From Flavobacteriales bacterium (GTDB taxonomy: Bacteria; Bacteroidota; Bacteroidia; Flavobacteriales_D; Parvicellaceae), in NCBI GenBank assembly GCA_027047735.1, contig JALTUD010000320.1:1-5929 (forward strand): 5,929 nucleotides of DNA, in the 5' to 3' direction. The position numbers and the translations under genes were made by a program. Shown piece after piece: positions 5,804-5,929 of this stretch (position 1 is its first letter; every line of letters starts with the position of its first letter). The notes beneath the pieces are model-generated. The model was not told the origin of the DNA. It searched no databases and worked only from the letters and a program-made list of their open reading frames with translations.

Positions 5804-5929
5804 ATGATGAACGCAAAAGAAAGCCAAGAACTTATTTTTAAAACATTAAAAGAAAAAAGTGTACTCAAACAAGATTTATTTAGCAATACCCTACTTAATT
5901 TTAAAACACTCAAACGCGTATTAAAAGAA
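5804..5929 (+). CDS. Unidentified protein, N-terminal 42 codons (3' partial)
   Basis: An open frame begins ATG ATG at 5804/5807 and runs uninterrupted to the right edge. It encodes MMNAKESQELIFKTLKEK and continues to NFKTLKRVLKE. The visible part is charged, Lys-rich and predicted helical, with no signal peptide or membrane segment, so it is probably cytoplasmic. Either Met could start it. I do not recognise the family. Support comes from the unbroken frame, the amphipathic pattern and the TACCTTCG box upstream. The 3' end is outside the window. Confidence 0.6.
   Translation, partial: MMNAKESQELIFKTLKEKSVLKQDLFSNTLLNFKTLKRVLKE

Overview
The window looks like chromosomal DNA of a Bacteroidota bacterium, most likely of the Flavobacteriia. 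The reasons are AT-rich composition, no clear Shine-Dalgarno sequences ahead of the starts, candidate promoter boxes of the TTG / TAnnTTTG type, a bacillithiol-biosynthesis deacetylase, and a short signal peptide followed by a charged lipoprotein tail. I cannot place the genus from the sequence alone.

Layout. Bases 1-1449 (+) hold the 3' part of a fused permease/ATPase ABC exporter (MsbA-like) whose first two membrane helices lie off the left edge. It converges on a minus-strand pair, and a 9-bp hairpin lies across the junction. The pair, in transcription order, is bshB1 (3846-3127), the N-acetylglucosaminyl-malate deacetylase of bacillithiol synthesis, followed after 6 bases by a family-5 (oligopeptide/dipeptide type) solute-binding lipoprotein (3120-1477). 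No permease is in view for that lipoprotein. An 81-bp divergent intergenic region separates bshB1 from the plus-strand rlmB (3928-4686), a 23S rRNA 2'-O-methyltransferase of the SpoU/TrmH family.

Bases 4687-5060 carry no credible gene but are unusually structured. From left to right there is a repeat-like module with two hairpins, ending in ATCCCTAACGC (4695-4846). Next comes a 12-bp perfect inverted repeat whose right arm can also fold with the sequence downstream (4858-4928). A match to the flavobacterial promoter consensus follows, with a small palindrome in its spacer (4904-4935). Last is a hairpin made of the same ATCCCTAACGC end motif and its inverse (4982-5007). Downstream lie sanA (5061-5684), a small membrane-anchored DUF218 protein, and the first 42 codons of an unidentified gene (5804 to the right edge). 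sanA is clearly more AT-rich than rlmB.

How the genes relate. Most of the window is ordinary housekeeping: export, thiol metabolism, ribosome modification and envelope maintenance. The less ordinary items are the rlmB-sanA intergenic region and the orphan binding lipoprotein cotranscribed with bshB1. I see no defence system, CRISPR array, transposase or RNA gene, and no convincing new multi-gene system.
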